Source of the DNA: Pontibacter mucosus
Lineage (GTDB): Bacteria > Bacteroidota > Bacteroidia > Cytophagales > Hymenobacteraceae
Length of the DNA: 64,000 bases
Assembly: GCF_003054055.1 (NCBI RefSeq)
Contig: NZ_QBKI01000009.1
Span: 1 to 64,000 of the forward strand
Direction: 5' to 3'
A program made the position numbers and the translations under genes. Every line of letters begins with the position of its first letter. Within the stretch, counting starts at the first letter, position 1. The notes under the pieces are model-generated. The model worked only from the letters and a program-made list of their open reading frames with translations, was not told the origin of the DNA and made no database searches. Shown here one piece after another: positions 9,365 through 20,000 of the stretch.

Positions 9365-10480
9365 GTGAAAGTCGCCATAGTACACGAGTGGTTCGTTGAA
9401 TTTGCTGGTTCAGAGAGAGTGGTAGAGCAATTGCTAAGGATATACCCAGAAGCAGATTTATTTTCCGTGATCGATTTCATGCCGGAACACCTGCGTAAGC
9501 ACATCCAGCACAAGAGGCCCACTACCACCTTTATCCAGAAACTGCCCTTTGCCAGAAAGCATTACAGAAACTACCTGGCACTCATGCCGCTGGCCATTGA
9601 GCAACTAGACGTTTCAGAGTATGACCTGGTAATATCAAGCAGCCATGCTGTGGCAAAAGGCATTATCACCCATGCAGGGCAACAGCATATTTGCTACTGC
9701 CACTCCCCTATCCGCTACGCTTGGGATCTATACCACCAATACCTAAGGGAGTCAGGATTAAATAAAGGTCTGAAAGGCTTTATAGCCAAAACAATGCTGC
9801 ATTATATGAGAATGTGGGATTATACTACTGCCAACAGACCTGATCATTTTATAGCTAACTCCGGCTACATTGCCCGCAGGATAAAAAAAGTATATAACCG
9901 GGATGCCGCTGTTATATATCCACCGGTAGATGTTGAGAGCTTTAGCTTGTTGACAGATAAAGAAGACTTTTACCTGACGGCCTCTCGTCTGGTGCCCTAC
10001 AAGAAGGTGGATTTAATTGTAGAAACCTTTGCCCAGTTACCTAACAAAAAGCTAATCGTTATCGGGGATGGCCCTGACTTCAACAAAATCAAGGCTAGGG
10101 CGACGAGTAATATCAGCATGCTGGGGTATCAGTCCTTCGAGGTGTTGAAAGACCACATGCAGCGGGCCAAAGCTTTTATTTTTGCTGCAGAGGAAGACTT
10201 TGGCATCATACCCGTTGAGGCTCAGGCTTGTGGCACACCTGTTATTGCATTTGGTAAGGGAGGGGCTTGCGAGACAGTATTACATGGCAGTACTGGCATA
10301 CTTTATCAGGAACAGAGTATATCTTCCCTCTCAGAAGCAATCAGGAATTTCGAGCTTGTAGAGGCAAACTTTGATCCCCTACATGTCAGAGAAAATGCTG
10401 AGAGGTTTAGTGAAGAGGCTTTTAAGAAAAAAATGAGGGGGTTTATAGAGCAGTGCACGCACTCTAAGGTCATATATTAA
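9365..10480 (+). CDS. GT4 glycosyltransferase, WbaZ-like
   Basis: 371 aa from a GTG start at 9365. 'MKVAIVHEWFVEFAGSERVV' and 'CYCHSPIRYAWDLYHQYL' are hallmarks of the WbaZ-type mannosyltransferase subgroup. 'YLTASRLVPYKKVDLIVE' starts the second Rossmann domain, and 'AAEEDFGIIPVEAQACGTP' (about residue 275-293) is the E-x7-E motif. Base composition is closer to the chromosomal average than in the preceding genes (48% GC in 9541-9600). Expected to add mannose or a related sugar to the repeat unit, by similarity only. Confidence 0.85.
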   Translation: MKVAIVHEWFVEFAGSERVVEQLLRIYPEADLFSVIDFMPEHLRKHIQHKRPTTTFIQKLPFARKHYRNYLALMPLAIEQLDVSEYDLVISSSHAVAKGIITHAGQQHICYCHSPIRYAWDLYHQYLRESGLNKGLKGFIAKTMLHYMRMWDYTTANRPDHFIANSGYIARRIKKVYNRDAAVIYPPVDVESFSLLTDKEDFYLTASRLVPYKKVDLIVETFAQLPNKKLIVIGDGPDFNKIKARATSNISMLGYQSFEVLKDHMQRAKAFIFAAEEDFGIIPVEAQACGTPVIAFGKGGACETVLHGSTGILYQEQSISSLSEAIRNFELVEANFDPLHVRENAERFSEEAFKKKMRGFIEQCTHSKVIY

Positions 10481-10614
10481 AGCTCACAATGCATTATTTA
10501 GTGTCTAGCCTTATTCAATAACGCTTAATTGGCTTTTTTAAGTATACTTCTATAATGTGTATAGGGACCTCCACAGGAACTTCATATATTCGCAACTTTA
10601 TTTAGCGTGAATCG

Positions 10615-11991
10615 ATGGCAAGTTTCTATTCCAAATACATTAGGCTCGTACATTCTGCAGGCGATGTTGCTGCAGCAGCTCTATCCATCTTTTTCGCATT
10701 TGAGCTGTGTAAAGCACCAAATAATCAATCACTATACTTGTACTCACTGCTGTTTTCTCTTACAGGCTGGTTTATCTGCACAAGCTTACTTGGGACTTAC
10801 AAAATATTTCGGGTCGCCAGACGATTAAAGGTGGCGTTTACAGCCTTAAAAGCAGTATTGCTTTACATTATTCTTACAGAGGCAGGACTTAATATACTAG
10901 GTATTCATAGTGTCTCTCGCAACACCCTCCTGTATCACTATGGAATTTTCGCTGGATTGGTTGTAGGTTGGCGTATTGTTGTCACCACTGGATTAAGAAT
11001 ATACCGCAGGAAAGGGTATAACCTCCGGAAAGTTGTGATTGCAGGCCATAACGAAATGGCAGTAGAGTTGCAGCGCTTCTTCAAGAGTCACCCCGAGTTT
11101 GGCTACAAGTTCTTAGGCTTCTTTAGCGACAACGGAAAGCTTAAGAAAGATGGTGTTATCGGCTCTATCTCTGGAATAGAGGAATTCGTGCTCCAAAATG
11201 AGGTAGACGAAATCTACTGCTGCCCGGATGAGCTGAATAAGACAGAAATTAAGCGGCTGCTCGACTTTGCCGACGACCATTTGGTAAGGATAAAATTTCT
11301 GCCGGAGCCGAACAGCTACACGCACCAACGATTTAAAGTCGACTTTTATGATGTGCTGCCGGTGTTGATGGTGCGCAACATCCCCCTGGACGATGCGGTC
11401 AACAAATTCATTAAAAGGGCCTTCGACATCTTCTTCTCGCTCTTTGTGATTGTATTTATACTTTCCTGGCTGTTGCCCCTCGTGGCCATCGCCATTAAGA
11501 TCGACTCTAGGGGCCCCGTTTTCTTCAAGCAAATCCGTTCAGGTATCGGCAATAAGAATTTCGAGTGCTACAAGCTCAGAAGCATGTATGTCAACAAGGA
11601 TGCAAACAAGCTGCTGGCCAAAAGAGGAGACTCCAGGATTACCCGTGTGGGGGCGTTCATCCGGAAGACAAGTATAGATGAGTTGCCGCAGTTCTTCAAT
11701 GTGTTTCTGGGCCACATGTCCATCGTAGGGCCGCGGCCGCACATGCTGAAGCTTGGCGAAGAATATGCACAGGTTGCCGACAAGTACATGGTGCGCCACT
11801 TCATCAAGCCCGGCATTACAGGACTTTCTCAGGTGCGTGGCTATCGTGGCGATACTACCTACTCTTACCAGATCAGGGGCCGCGTGAAACTCGACATCTT
11901 TTACCTGGAGAACTGGTCTTTCTGGCTGGACATGAAGATTATCTTCTACACGGTCTACAACGTCATCAGAGGCGATAAGGCGGCGTTTTAG
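10615..11991 (+). CDS. Undecaprenyl-phosphate sugar phosphotransferase (WcaJ/WbaP type)
   Basis: 458 aa. Four N-terminal membrane helices, a central Rossmann-like CoA-binding-type domain ('KVVIAGHNEMAVELQRF'), then a bacterial sugar transferase domain from about residue 265. The last carries the membrane-entering helix and the 'GPVFFKQIRSGIGNK..CYKLRSM' and 'TSIDELPQFFNVF' blocks. It transfers sugar-1-phosphate from a UDP-sugar to undecaprenyl phosphate, starting repeat-unit synthesis. The 134-bp spacer upstream contains the palindrome AAGTATACTT (10540-10549). Composition changes inside the gene: about 33-37% GC in sampled 60-bp blocks up to 11460, then 52-62% onward. Confidence 0.88.
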   Translation: MASFYSKYIRLVHSAGDVAAAALSIFFAFELCKAPNNQSLYLYSLLFSLTGWFICTSLLGTYKIFRVARRLKVAFTALKAVLLYIILTEAGLNILGIHSVSRNTLLYHYGIFAGLVVGWRIVVTTGLRIYRRKGYNLRKVVIAGHNEMAVELQRFFKSHPEFGYKFLGFFSDNGKLKKDGVIGSISGIEEFVLQNEVDEIYCCPDELNKTEIKRLLDFADDHLVRIKFLPEPNSYTHQRFKVDFYDVLPVLMVRNIPLDDAVNKFIKRAFDIFFSLFVIVFILSWLLPLVAIAIKIDSRGPVFFKQIRSGIGNKNFECYKLRSMYVNKDANKLLAKRGDSRITRVGAFIRKTSIDELPQFFNVFLGHMSIVGPRPHMLKLGEEYAQVADKYMVRHFIKPGITGLSQVRGYRGDTTYSYQIRGRVKLDIFYLENWSFWLDMKIIFYTVYNVIRGDKAAF

Positions 11992-12091
11992 AGTATAACT
12001 GAGCTGATTTTATACTTCTGTCACCTTAGCTAGCGGATCCTTCCCACCTTTGCTCCAGTTTTAGTAACTTCGCCGGCAAACCTGCAAGAGC

Positions 12092-13486
12092 ATGAGCAAA
12101 GAGAAACCATCCATACCGAAAGGAACACGAGATTTTGGCCCTGCCGTGGTGGCCAAGCGTAACTATATTTTCAGTGTCATCCGCCGCACTTTTGAGAAGT
12201 ATGGCTACCTGCCACTCGAAACGCCTGCCATGGAGCAGCTGTCGGTGCTGACGGGCAAGTATGGCGACGAGGGCGACCAACTGATCTTCAAGATCCTCAA
12301 TTCCGGCGACTTCCTGGCCAAGACCAAACAAGAGGACATTGAACAGGGCTACAAGCACCTGACCCGTAAAATCTCAGAAAAAGCCCTGCGCTACGACCTG
12401 ACGGTGCCTTTCGCCCGTTTTGTGGTGATGAACCGCAACGAGATCACCTTCCCTTTTAAGCGGTACCAGATCCAGCCTGTTTGGCGCGCCGACCGTCCGC
12501 AGAAGGGCCGCTACCGAGAGTTTTACCAGTGCGATGCCGACGTGGTGGGCACTAACTCCCTGCTTTGCGAGGCTGAGATCGTGCAAATGATCAACGGGGC
12601 CTTAACAGACCTGGGTCTAACGGATTTTACCATCAAGATAAACCACCGCGGCGTGCTGGCCGGTATAGCCGAGGCCATTGGGGAAAAAGGCCGGGAGGGC
12701 GACATCTGCGTGGCCATTGACAAACTAGACAAAATCGGACGAAATGGCGTGCGCAAAGAGCTGCTGGAGCGGGGCATTGCCGAAGAGGCGGTTAGCCAAC
12801 TGGAGCCACTCTACGACCTGAACGGCAGCAACGAAGAGAAGCTGGCGCAACTGCAGGGTATACTAGGCACTACCGCCGAAGGCGAGCGAGGCCTGCATGA
12901 ACTGCGCCAGGTATGGACTTACCTGCAGGGCCTGCAAAGCAAGGCACTTTCAGCCGAGAACGCTTCGGGTGAGCCACGCCTGATGCTGGACGTTACCTTG
13001 GCCCGGGGCCTCTCCTACTACACCGGCTGTATTTTCGAGGTGAAGGTAAACAACGTCAATATGGGCAGCATCAGCGGGGGCGGTCGCTACGATAACCTGA
13101 CGGGCATGTTCGGCTTGCCGGGCGTGTCTGGGGTAGGCTTCTCGTTTGGCGTGGATCGTATATATGATGTGATGGAGGAGTTGCAGCTTTTCCCGGAGAG
13201 CAGCCAGCAGAGCACTACCGCCCTGATTGTGCAGTTTGATAAGGAGTCGGAAATGTATGCCTTGCCTGTATTGCAGCAGCTGCGCGATGCCGGCATCAGC
13301 GCCGAGTTATACCCCGAAGCAGCCAAGCTGAAGAAGCAGATGGGCTACGCGGATCAAAAAAGCATCCCCTACGTGATCCTGATCGGCTCTGAGGAGATGA
13401 CTACCGGTAAATTGAAGCTCCGCGACATGAAGCAGGGAGAGCAGCAGGACCTGACTGTGGAGGAAATTATTGCAAAACTAAAGTAA
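12092..13486 (+). CDS. hisS: Histidyl-tRNA synthetase
   Basis: 464 aa class II synthetase that attaches histidine to tRNA-His in the cytoplasm. Motif 1 lies around 'KYGYLPLETPAMEQL', motif 2 includes 'QPVWRADRPQKGRYREF', and the histidine-binding block is 'LARGLSYYTGCIFEV'. Motif 3 lies in 'GVGFSFGVDRI', followed by the C-terminal anticodon-binding domain. The 'GSISGGGRYDNL' block is canonical. Host-like GC content, in contrast with the upstream locus. Stop and next start are separated by 2 bp, so it is translated together with hutH. Confidence 0.97.
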   Translation: MSKEKPSIPKGTRDFGPAVVAKRNYIFSVIRRTFEKYGYLPLETPAMEQLSVLTGKYGDEGDQLIFKILNSGDFLAKTKQEDIEQGYKHLTRKISEKALRYDLTVPFARFVVMNRNEITFPFKRYQIQPVWRADRPQKGRYREFYQCDADVVGTNSLLCEAEIVQMINGALTDLGLTDFTIKINHRGVLAGIAEAIGEKGREGDICVAIDKLDKIGRNGVRKELLERGIAEEAVSQLEPLYDLNGSNEEKLAQLQGILGTTAEGERGLHELRQVWTYLQGLQSKALSAENASGEPRLMLDVTLARGLSYYTGCIFEVKVNNVNMGSISGGGRYDNLTGMFGLPGVSGVGFSFGVDRIYDVMEELQLFPESSQQSTTALIVQFDKESEMYALPVLQQLRDAGISAELYPEAAKLKKQMGYADQKSIPYVILIGSEEMTTGKLKLRDMKQGEQQDLTVEEIIAKLK

Positions 13487-13488
13487 GT

Positions 13489-14979
13489 ATGGCCCAGGAA
13501 CACCACATCTCCAGCCAGCACCTGACGCTGGAGCGCATCGGCACCATCCTTCGCGATAAGTATACGCTGGCCCTGTCGGAGGAGGCGGAAGGGCGGATTA
13601 TGCGCTGTTTTGACTATCTGCAGCAGAAAATCACCAGCACGCACCAGAGCATTTACGGCATCAATACCGGCTTCGGCTCGCTGTATGACAAAAAGATTTC
13701 CCCTGCTGACCTGGAGCAGTTGCAGCGCAACCTGATGATGTCGCACGCTTGCGGCACCGGTGAGGAAGTGCCGCAAGAGGTGGTGAAACTGATGCTGCTC
13801 CTGAAAGTGCAGTCGCTGGCTTACGGGCACAGCGGCGTGCAGCTGCAAACGGTAAAGCGCCTGATCGACTTTTACAACCGCGAAGTATACCCGGTGGTGT
13901 ACCAGCAGGGTTCGCTCGGCGCCAGCGGCGATTTGGCCCCACTGGCGCACCTGTGCCTGCCCCTGCTTGGCCTAGGCGAAGTATACTTTCAGGGCATGAA
14001 GATAGAAAGCCGCCATGTGCTGGAGATGTTCGGCTGGGAGCCGATCGCGCTGAAGGCCAAGGAAGGCCTGGCCCTGTTGAACGGTACGCAGTTTATGAGT
14101 GCGTACGGCGTTTACAACCTGCTCCAGGCCAAGCGCCTCTCTGCACAGGCCGATGTGGTAAGTGCGTTGTCGCTGGATGCCTTTGATGGGCGCATTGAGC
14201 CGTTTAACCAACTCATCCATCAGGTGCGGCCGCATAAAGGGCAGCTGGAAACAGCCACGACCATGCGCAATTTGCTCGCCGGTAGCCAGCTTATTAAGCA
14301 GGAGAAGCAGCACGTACAGGACCCTTACTCCTTCCGCTGCATTCCGCAAGTGCACGGGGCAAGCAAAGACGCCATCCATTACGTGGAGCAGGTTTTCCTG
14401 ACTGAAATCAACGCCGTTACGGACAACCCCAACATTTTCCCGGACGAGGATGAAATCATCTCAGGCGGTAACTTCCACGGGCAGCCACTGGCCCTGGCGC
14501 TCGATTTCCTGGCGATTGCGGTGGCCGAGCTGGGCAGCATCTCCGAGCGCAGAACCTACCAGCTTATTTCCGGCCAGCGGGGCCTGCCGGCATTCTTAGT
14601 AGCCGAGCCCGGCCTGAACTCCGGCTTTATGATTGCCCAGTACAGTGCGGCCTCTATCGTGAGTCAGAGCAAGCAGCTGTGCACGCCTTCGTCGGTAGAC
14701 ACCATCCCATCCTCGCACAACCAGGAGGACCACGTGAGCATGGGAGCCAACGCCGCCACCAAAGCGTACCAGGTGATGCACAATACCGAGCGGGTGCTGG
14801 CCATCGAGCTGATGAACGCGGCCCAGGCCCTGGAATTCCGCAGGCCTTTGCAAAGTTCAGCGCCGCTGGAAAAGCTGGTAAAGGCTTACCGGGAGCAGGT
14901 GCCGTTTGTCTCCACAGACCGGGTGCTGCATTACGACATACAGCAAAGCATCCGCTTCCTGAGGGCTTATACTTTGTAA
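13489..14979 (+). CDS. hutH: Histidine ammonia-lyase
   Basis: 496 aa, normal length. It converts L-histidine to trans-urocanate and ammonia. The MIO prosthetic group forms from Ala145-Ser146-Gly147 in 'GASGDLAPLAHL'. Tyr56 in 'YGINTGFGS' and Ser85-His86 in 'MMSHACGTGE' match the histidine-selective members; tyrosine and phenylalanine lyases carry His-Leu or Phe-Leu there. 'QDPYSFRCIPQ', 'TDNPNIF' and 'NQEDHVSM' supply further active-site residues. No hutU or hutI is adjacent; instead it forms a two-gene unit with hisS. A hairpin terminator follows at 14998. Confidence 0.95.
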   Translation: MAQEHHISSQHLTLERIGTILRDKYTLALSEEAEGRIMRCFDYLQQKITSTHQSIYGINTGFGSLYDKKISPADLEQLQRNLMMSHACGTGEEVPQEVVKLMLLLKVQSLAYGHSGVQLQTVKRLIDFYNREVYPVVYQQGSLGASGDLAPLAHLCLPLLGLGEVYFQGMKIESRHVLEMFGWEPIALKAKEGLALLNGTQFMSAYGVYNLLQAKRLSAQADVVSALSLDAFDGRIEPFNQLIHQVRPHKGQLETATTMRNLLAGSQLIKQEKQHVQDPYSFRCIPQVHGASKDAIHYVEQVFLTEINAVTDNPNIFPDEDEIISGGNFHGQPLALALDFLAIAVAELGSISERRTYQLISGQRGLPAFLVAEPGLNSGFMIAQYSAASIVSQSKQLCTPSSVDTIPSSHNQEDHVSMGANAATKAYQVMHNTERVLAIELMNAAQALEFRRPLQSSAPLEKLVKAYREQVPFVSTDRVLHYDIQQSIRFLRAYTL

Positions 14980-14997
14980 ACCATCCATTTAAAGTAT

Positions 14998-15034
14998 AAA
15001 AAGCCTTTGCCAGTACAGTGGCAGAGGCTTTTTC
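14998..15034 (+). terminator. Rho-independent terminator after hutH
   Basis: An inverted repeat (AAAAGCCTTTGCCA, then TGGCAGAGGCTTTTT) around a short loop, followed by T-rich sequence. An AAAGTATAAA motif lies directly at the 5' foot of the stem. Confidence 0.85.
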
Positions 15035-15097
15035 TTTTAGCAGAGGCTATACTTTTCTGCCCTAATTTTAGTAGTTTGAACGTAGAGGTACTAGAAA

Positions 15098-17035
15098 ATG
15101 AACCGCTTGAGATACCTGCTGACCATATGCTTTATACTTTGGGCCGCCGCTGCCTGGGCGCAGGGAGACAGGTGCATTACCGCACTTGATGCGGCTGGGA
15201 ATGAGCTGAAGGAGCTGTGCGTGGGGCAGGAAGTTACCTTCAAGGACTGCTACGACAAGGCCGATGACGACAAGGAGTACTATGTGTTCGATTACAAAGG
15301 AGGGGCAATCCCTACGCCTTCCACAACTAACAAGAAGCATACTTACACGGCACCAGGCCGGTATAAAGTCCTGCAAATCGCCAACTACGGCAGCAGCACT
15401 TCTACTGATACTATATCCCGGGTGTTTGAGGTAAAGGCCGTGCCGGAGCCGGTGTTCACCTCCCAGAGCTGCGCCAACGGAGCTATTTCTTTCTCTGTTT
15501 CCAACCCGGAGTACGATAGTTATACTTACGACTTCGGCGACGGCCAGGCACAGGAGACGGATGGCAAAACCGCAATTACCCATACTTATACTTCGCAAGG
15601 GAGCTTTACTGTCACGCTGACTGGTAAGTATAAGGGCAATGCCTGCAGCAACGCCAGCAGCCAAAACGTCTCTACCCTACCCCTGCTCGACGAAGACAAC
15701 ACTACTCAACTTGTAAAAGTATCCGTGCTGGAACAAAGCGCCAGCGGAAGTGTACAACTGGAGCTGGCAGGGCTGGTGCCGGGTTATACCTATACTGTAG
15801 AGCAGTACACGGGTGATGTCCGGCAGCCATATATCCAGATTGGTGAAATTAAGGGTTTTAGCAGTAGCACCCTTACGCAAACCATTCAGGGTGTCAACAC
15901 AACCGATGGCACCTGGTACCTGGTACGCCCCGTGGATGCCTGCGGCAAAGTTTTCATCAACTCCAACATCGTGAGCGGCATTTCTTTAAGCGTACAGCCA
16001 GCTGAAGAGCAGGTGGAGCTCAACTGGGAATACTCTCCTGATTTCCAAAATTTTGAAGTATACCGAAACGGTTCTTTAATACAGACTCTGCCAGGCTCTG
16101 CCACCTCCTACACCGACACTGAAGTTACTTGCGGACAGACCTACAGCTATTATGTAGTGGGCACGGGCACTGACCCGCAAGGCGACCGCTATACTTCAGT
16201 TTCCGCCACGGGGGATGCGGAGGTTACTTCTACCGTGGTACCCGATGCGCCATACTTACTCTCAAGCTATAACCTGAACAACCAGGTTGAGCTGACGGTG
16301 CAATTGCCGGAAAGGCAGCAGGCAAGCGCTGTGGTTATCGAGCGAAGTATAAATGGGGCTACTTACAAGCAGCTCACGCAAACGCAGCAGACAAGTATAC
16401 TGGATGAAAGTATAAACCGGCAGCCAGCCTGCTACCGCGCCTCCTTCACCAATATTTGCGGTATTACCGCCCCTGTCAGCAATATTTCGTGCCCCGTTCT
16501 GCTTAGCGGTGAGCAGCAAACCGATGGAAGTATCGAGCTGAATTGGTCTGCCTACACGGGCTTCCCGGATGGCGTGGGGCAGTATACCGTGGAGCTATTG
16601 AATGAGAACGCCACGGTGGTCGCCAGTTACCCTGCTTCAGGCCAAAGCTTTACCGACCAAACCAGAAGCGACAAGCTGCCGGTGCTACGTTACCGCATCC
16701 GCGCTACCTCCCAAAACGGCAGGGGCACTTCCTACTCCAACCTGGTGGAGATAGAGCAAAGTGCGCTGGCCTATATTCCGAGCGCTTTTACCCCGAACGG
16801 CGATGGCCTTAATGATGTGTTGGAGATAAAAGGCAAGTTCTTCACAGGCTATACATTACAAGTCTATAATCGCTCTGGCAATGTGGTGTATGAGGGCACG
16901 GAGGCCGATGCCGCCTGGGACGGAACCCAGAACGGGCGCGAATTGCCCGCCGGCGTCTATGCTTACATTCTCACCCTAAAGACCAGCTTCGGTACGACCA
17001 GGCAACGGACCGGCACGATTACGCTCTTGCGTTAG
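15098..17035 (+). CDS. T9SS-secreted PKD/fibronectin-like protein, type B sorting domain
   Basis: 645 aa. The signal peptide covers roughly residues 1-22 ('LLTICFILWAAAAWAQG'). PKD-like beta-sandwich segments follow ('YTYDFGDGQAQETDGKTAITH' region, about 150-170), then fibronectin III-like segments ('VELNWEYSPDFQNFEVYRN', 'IELNWSAYTGFPDGVGQY'). The C-terminal ~85 residues starting 'IPSAFTPNGDGLNDVLEI' are the gliding-motility/type B sorting domain, which sends proteins through the type IX system and retains them on the surface. Probably an adhesin or gliding-related surface protein; the ligand is unknown. Several TATACTT/AAGTATA motifs lie within the coding sequence. Confidence 0.88.
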   Translation: MNRLRYLLTICFILWAAAAWAQGDRCITALDAAGNELKELCVGQEVTFKDCYDKADDDKEYYVFDYKGGAIPTPSTTNKKHTYTAPGRYKVLQIANYGSSTSTDTISRVFEVKAVPEPVFTSQSCANGAISFSVSNPEYDSYTYDFGDGQAQETDGKTAITHTYTSQGSFTVTLTGKYKGNACSNASSQNVSTLPLLDEDNTTQLVKVSVLEQSASGSVQLELAGLVPGYTYTVEQYTGDVRQPYIQIGEIKGFSSSTLTQTIQGVNTTDGTWYLVRPVDACGKVFINSNIVSGISLSVQPAEEQVELNWEYSPDFQNFEVYRNGSLIQTLPGSATSYTDTEVTCGQTYSYYVVGTGTDPQGDRYTSVSATGDAEVTSTVVPDAPYLLSSYNLNNQVELTVQLPERQQASAVVIERSINGATYKQLTQTQQTSILDESINRQPACYRASFTNICGITAPVSNISCPVLLSGEQQTDGSIELNWSAYTGFPDGVGQYTVELLNENATVVASYPASGQSFTDQTRSDKLPVLRYRIRATSQNGRGTSYSNLVEIEQSALAYIPSAFTPNGDGLNDVLEIKGKFFTGYTLQVYNRSGNVVYEGTEADAAWDGTQNGRELPAGVYAYILTLKTSFGTTRQRTGTITLLR

Positions 17036-17036
17036 A

Positions 17037-17075
17037 AATAGAGAAGGAGCCCTCCTGAAGCTCCTTCTCTATTCA
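17037..17075. terminator. Bidirectional terminator between convergent genes
   Basis: Inverted repeat AATAGAGAAGGAGC / GCTCCTTCTCTATT around an ~10-nt loop in the 54-bp gap between two converging T9SS genes, so it can serve both. Confidence 0.75.
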
Positions 17076-17089
17076 AATCAACCCTACTG

Positions 17090-20000
17090 CTAACGCTTCA
17101 GGATAACTTTTATACTTTGTGCACCCGTGTCGGTGACCAGTCTGGCAACATAAATCCCTGCCTTCAGTCCGGAACCCTTCAACTCATACTTTACCTCTTT
17201 TCCCGCCTTAGCCTTACCTGCTCCTAATCGCCCGACTGGTGTCCCGTTCAAGTTGTATACTTCCAGCACATACTCCTGCTCATGCGCTAGCATAAACGAG
17301 ATCGTTGTTTTGTCAGAGAAGGTGTTTGGATAAGCCCGTAACTGACCAGCCTCTGTAGCATCCTTATTTGCAGCGTGCGTAACTTGCGTGTTGATGAGCA
17401 CCTGCCCTTTAGTAATAGCAGGTACTACAGAAGCCATATCCAGTATCTCGCCACCCTCTTGATAGTTATCAAAAACAAGGACGTTGCCCCGGCTCAGGTC
17501 CCAGATCCTGATGCGCAGCCTATCGCCCCGATCAGTTATACCCGGGCCACCAGCATCTGTGGCAGAGGCGATAAACCCGTAGCGTCCCTTTCCGTTCAGA
17601 GTGCCCTCTCCTGCCCACACGGCTTGTTCTCCGCTGATCACCAGCCACTCCATACTGCTGCTCTTGAACCGCTCCCGGTTATTTAGGACAAGTGACATCT
17701 GGCCCTGCGGAGCGGTAGCAGACTTTTTGCCGTAGCGTAGGTTGAAGTTAAAGTGAAGCTCTCCTCCTGCCTGTGCCAGCGCGAAGGGGGCAGCAGCGAA
17801 AGTAAGGGACCCAGCCCCGGTCACAAAACCGGCCTCCGGATCATAAACCGGCAACCATTGCTCATAGCCGGCATTTTCCGGTTTAAGACAGCTTTCGGAG
17901 AAGTCGAGCCCGACAGGGTAAATCCCGGCCGCTGTATACGTATGCTGCCCGGTGATGCGCCCAGTGCCAAAGCTAGTATAAGAGATGCTTGGCGTGCTGC
18001 CGTCACCCCAGGTCCAGCGGATGCCGGTATCCTCGGCAAGTATAAACTGGCCGAAGTCGGCGGTGGTGCGCACCTGGTGTCCCACTTGTTTAGCAGAAGG
18101 AGGAAGATACAGCTGCACCTGCACCGGAGTGTTGCATGGGCTCAGGTCCTCCTGGCTATACTTGACTGTCAGGATGTCGTTATCGGTATAATTGGAGAAG
18201 CTCCGGCCCGTTGCGATGATATTTTCCTGCGCATCCAGGGTCATAGCAAAGAAGTCGTCCTCGTAGCCTTTGGTTGCCATCTGCCAGAGTTCAGCGCCAT
18301 CCTTGCCGCTATACTTGAAAAGTACTCCCACACTTCCTCTGCCCGGCCCGCCGGCCCCTGCCCAGCTACCAGCCACATATACGTTCCCGGCCTTATCCAG
18401 CTCCAATGCCTCGGCACGCGCCTCCTTGTACTTGACACCATAACTGGATAACCACGCCACGGTGCCATCCTCCGCATTCATCTTTAATGTTGCAAAGGCA
18501 AAAGACGAGTTCGTACGGTCCAAGGCGCTATACCCAGTTACATAGATACCAGCTTTTTTATCAGCCGCAATGGCACACGGATAATCCCCACCGCCGTTGC
18601 CTTCATAAAACGTTACCCAGCGCTGTGTTCCGTCTGCTGCGCTATACTTTAAAATGGCATAGTCCCGCGTTCTGTCTGCTCCAACAATTTCTCCAGTCAC
18701 GCAAATGTCCCCTGCTGCGTCCACCGTTATGGCTCTAGCTATATCATCTCCCTGTCCTGAACCATCGTAGCGGCTAGCCCACAGCTGTGCTCCCGTGGCC
18801 ACGTCATACCTGATGGTGGCAAAATCGAAGCTTTGACCATGACTAAGACCAGTGACATACAGGCTACCCTGCCCGTCCAATACCATAGCAGTTGCCTCAT
18901 CGTCAGCATTTTGCCCGTCGTAGCGCGCTACCCACTCCGGAGCGCCATCGACAGCGTTATACTTAATGGTGGCGTAGTCTCTGCCTGTGCCGTGGCTGTA
19001 ACTGGTGCCTGTCACGTAAACACCGCCCGCCGCATCTACAACAACTGATCTGGCAGCGTCGTATTCGCCTGCCCCACCGTCATAGGTGGCCAACCAGGCT
19101 ATTCCCCCATCTTCCGCCTGTAGCTTCATGGTCAGGTAATCGTACTGGTTTGTCGTTCCGGCCACATATACGCCACCGGCGTTATCCAGGGCAATGGCAT
19201 CAAAACGTTCTACTTTCTCCTCATCGTACTGCCTCACCCACAGCTGTTCCCCCGAAGGAGCATACTTTACCACCACACCTCCGGTCTGCTTACCAAGCGA
19301 ATAGGTGTTACCCGCCACATAGGTATACCCTGCTGCATCGACAACCACTGCCGAACCCGCGTCCTTTGTACTTGACAGGCCTTCAAATCGGGTGGTCCAC
19401 AGCTGGGTGCCCTCGGCAGCGCTGTACTGCGAGATGATGTAGTCACTGTCCCGCATTGCAGTTTTGTAGGCAGAGCCCACTGTGTATACTTGGCCACTGG
19501 TTCCCGCCAAAACAATGCTTCTGTCACCCGGACTGCTCAGGTCACTTTGTTCGACCCTCCACTTTTCAGCTCCATCGGCACTATGGTAGGCAAGCGTTAC
19601 CAGGCTGGCAATACTGTTATGCCCGTAACTTTGCCCGGTCACATACACCTCACCGCGCTCACCCACAGCTAAGGTCCGAGCAATACTTGTCCGGCCCTGG
19701 CTGTCGGCGTAATGTTTCACCCATGCCTGCTGCCCGTCCTGCGCCTGGTACCGCACGGTTGTAAAATCCGTCAGGGTGGAGGTGCCGGCACTCCTGCCCG
19801 TCACGTATACCCCACCGGCACCGTCAACTGCCAGGTCACTCACCTCATCATCCCCCATGCTTCTACTGTACCGGGCAGCCCAAAGCTGTGCACCGGTAGC
19901 TTCAGCATACTTCACGGTGGCAAAGTCTTTTCCATCTCCCTGGCTGGTACCCGCCACGTACACGCCCCCCATGCCGTCCAACACTATCGCTTTGGGATCA

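Noticed and set aside
17753..18451. 232-codon plus-strand frame opposite the propeller gene
   Set aside because: Antisense to a repeat-rich gene; similar shadows recur along that gene because of its repeats.
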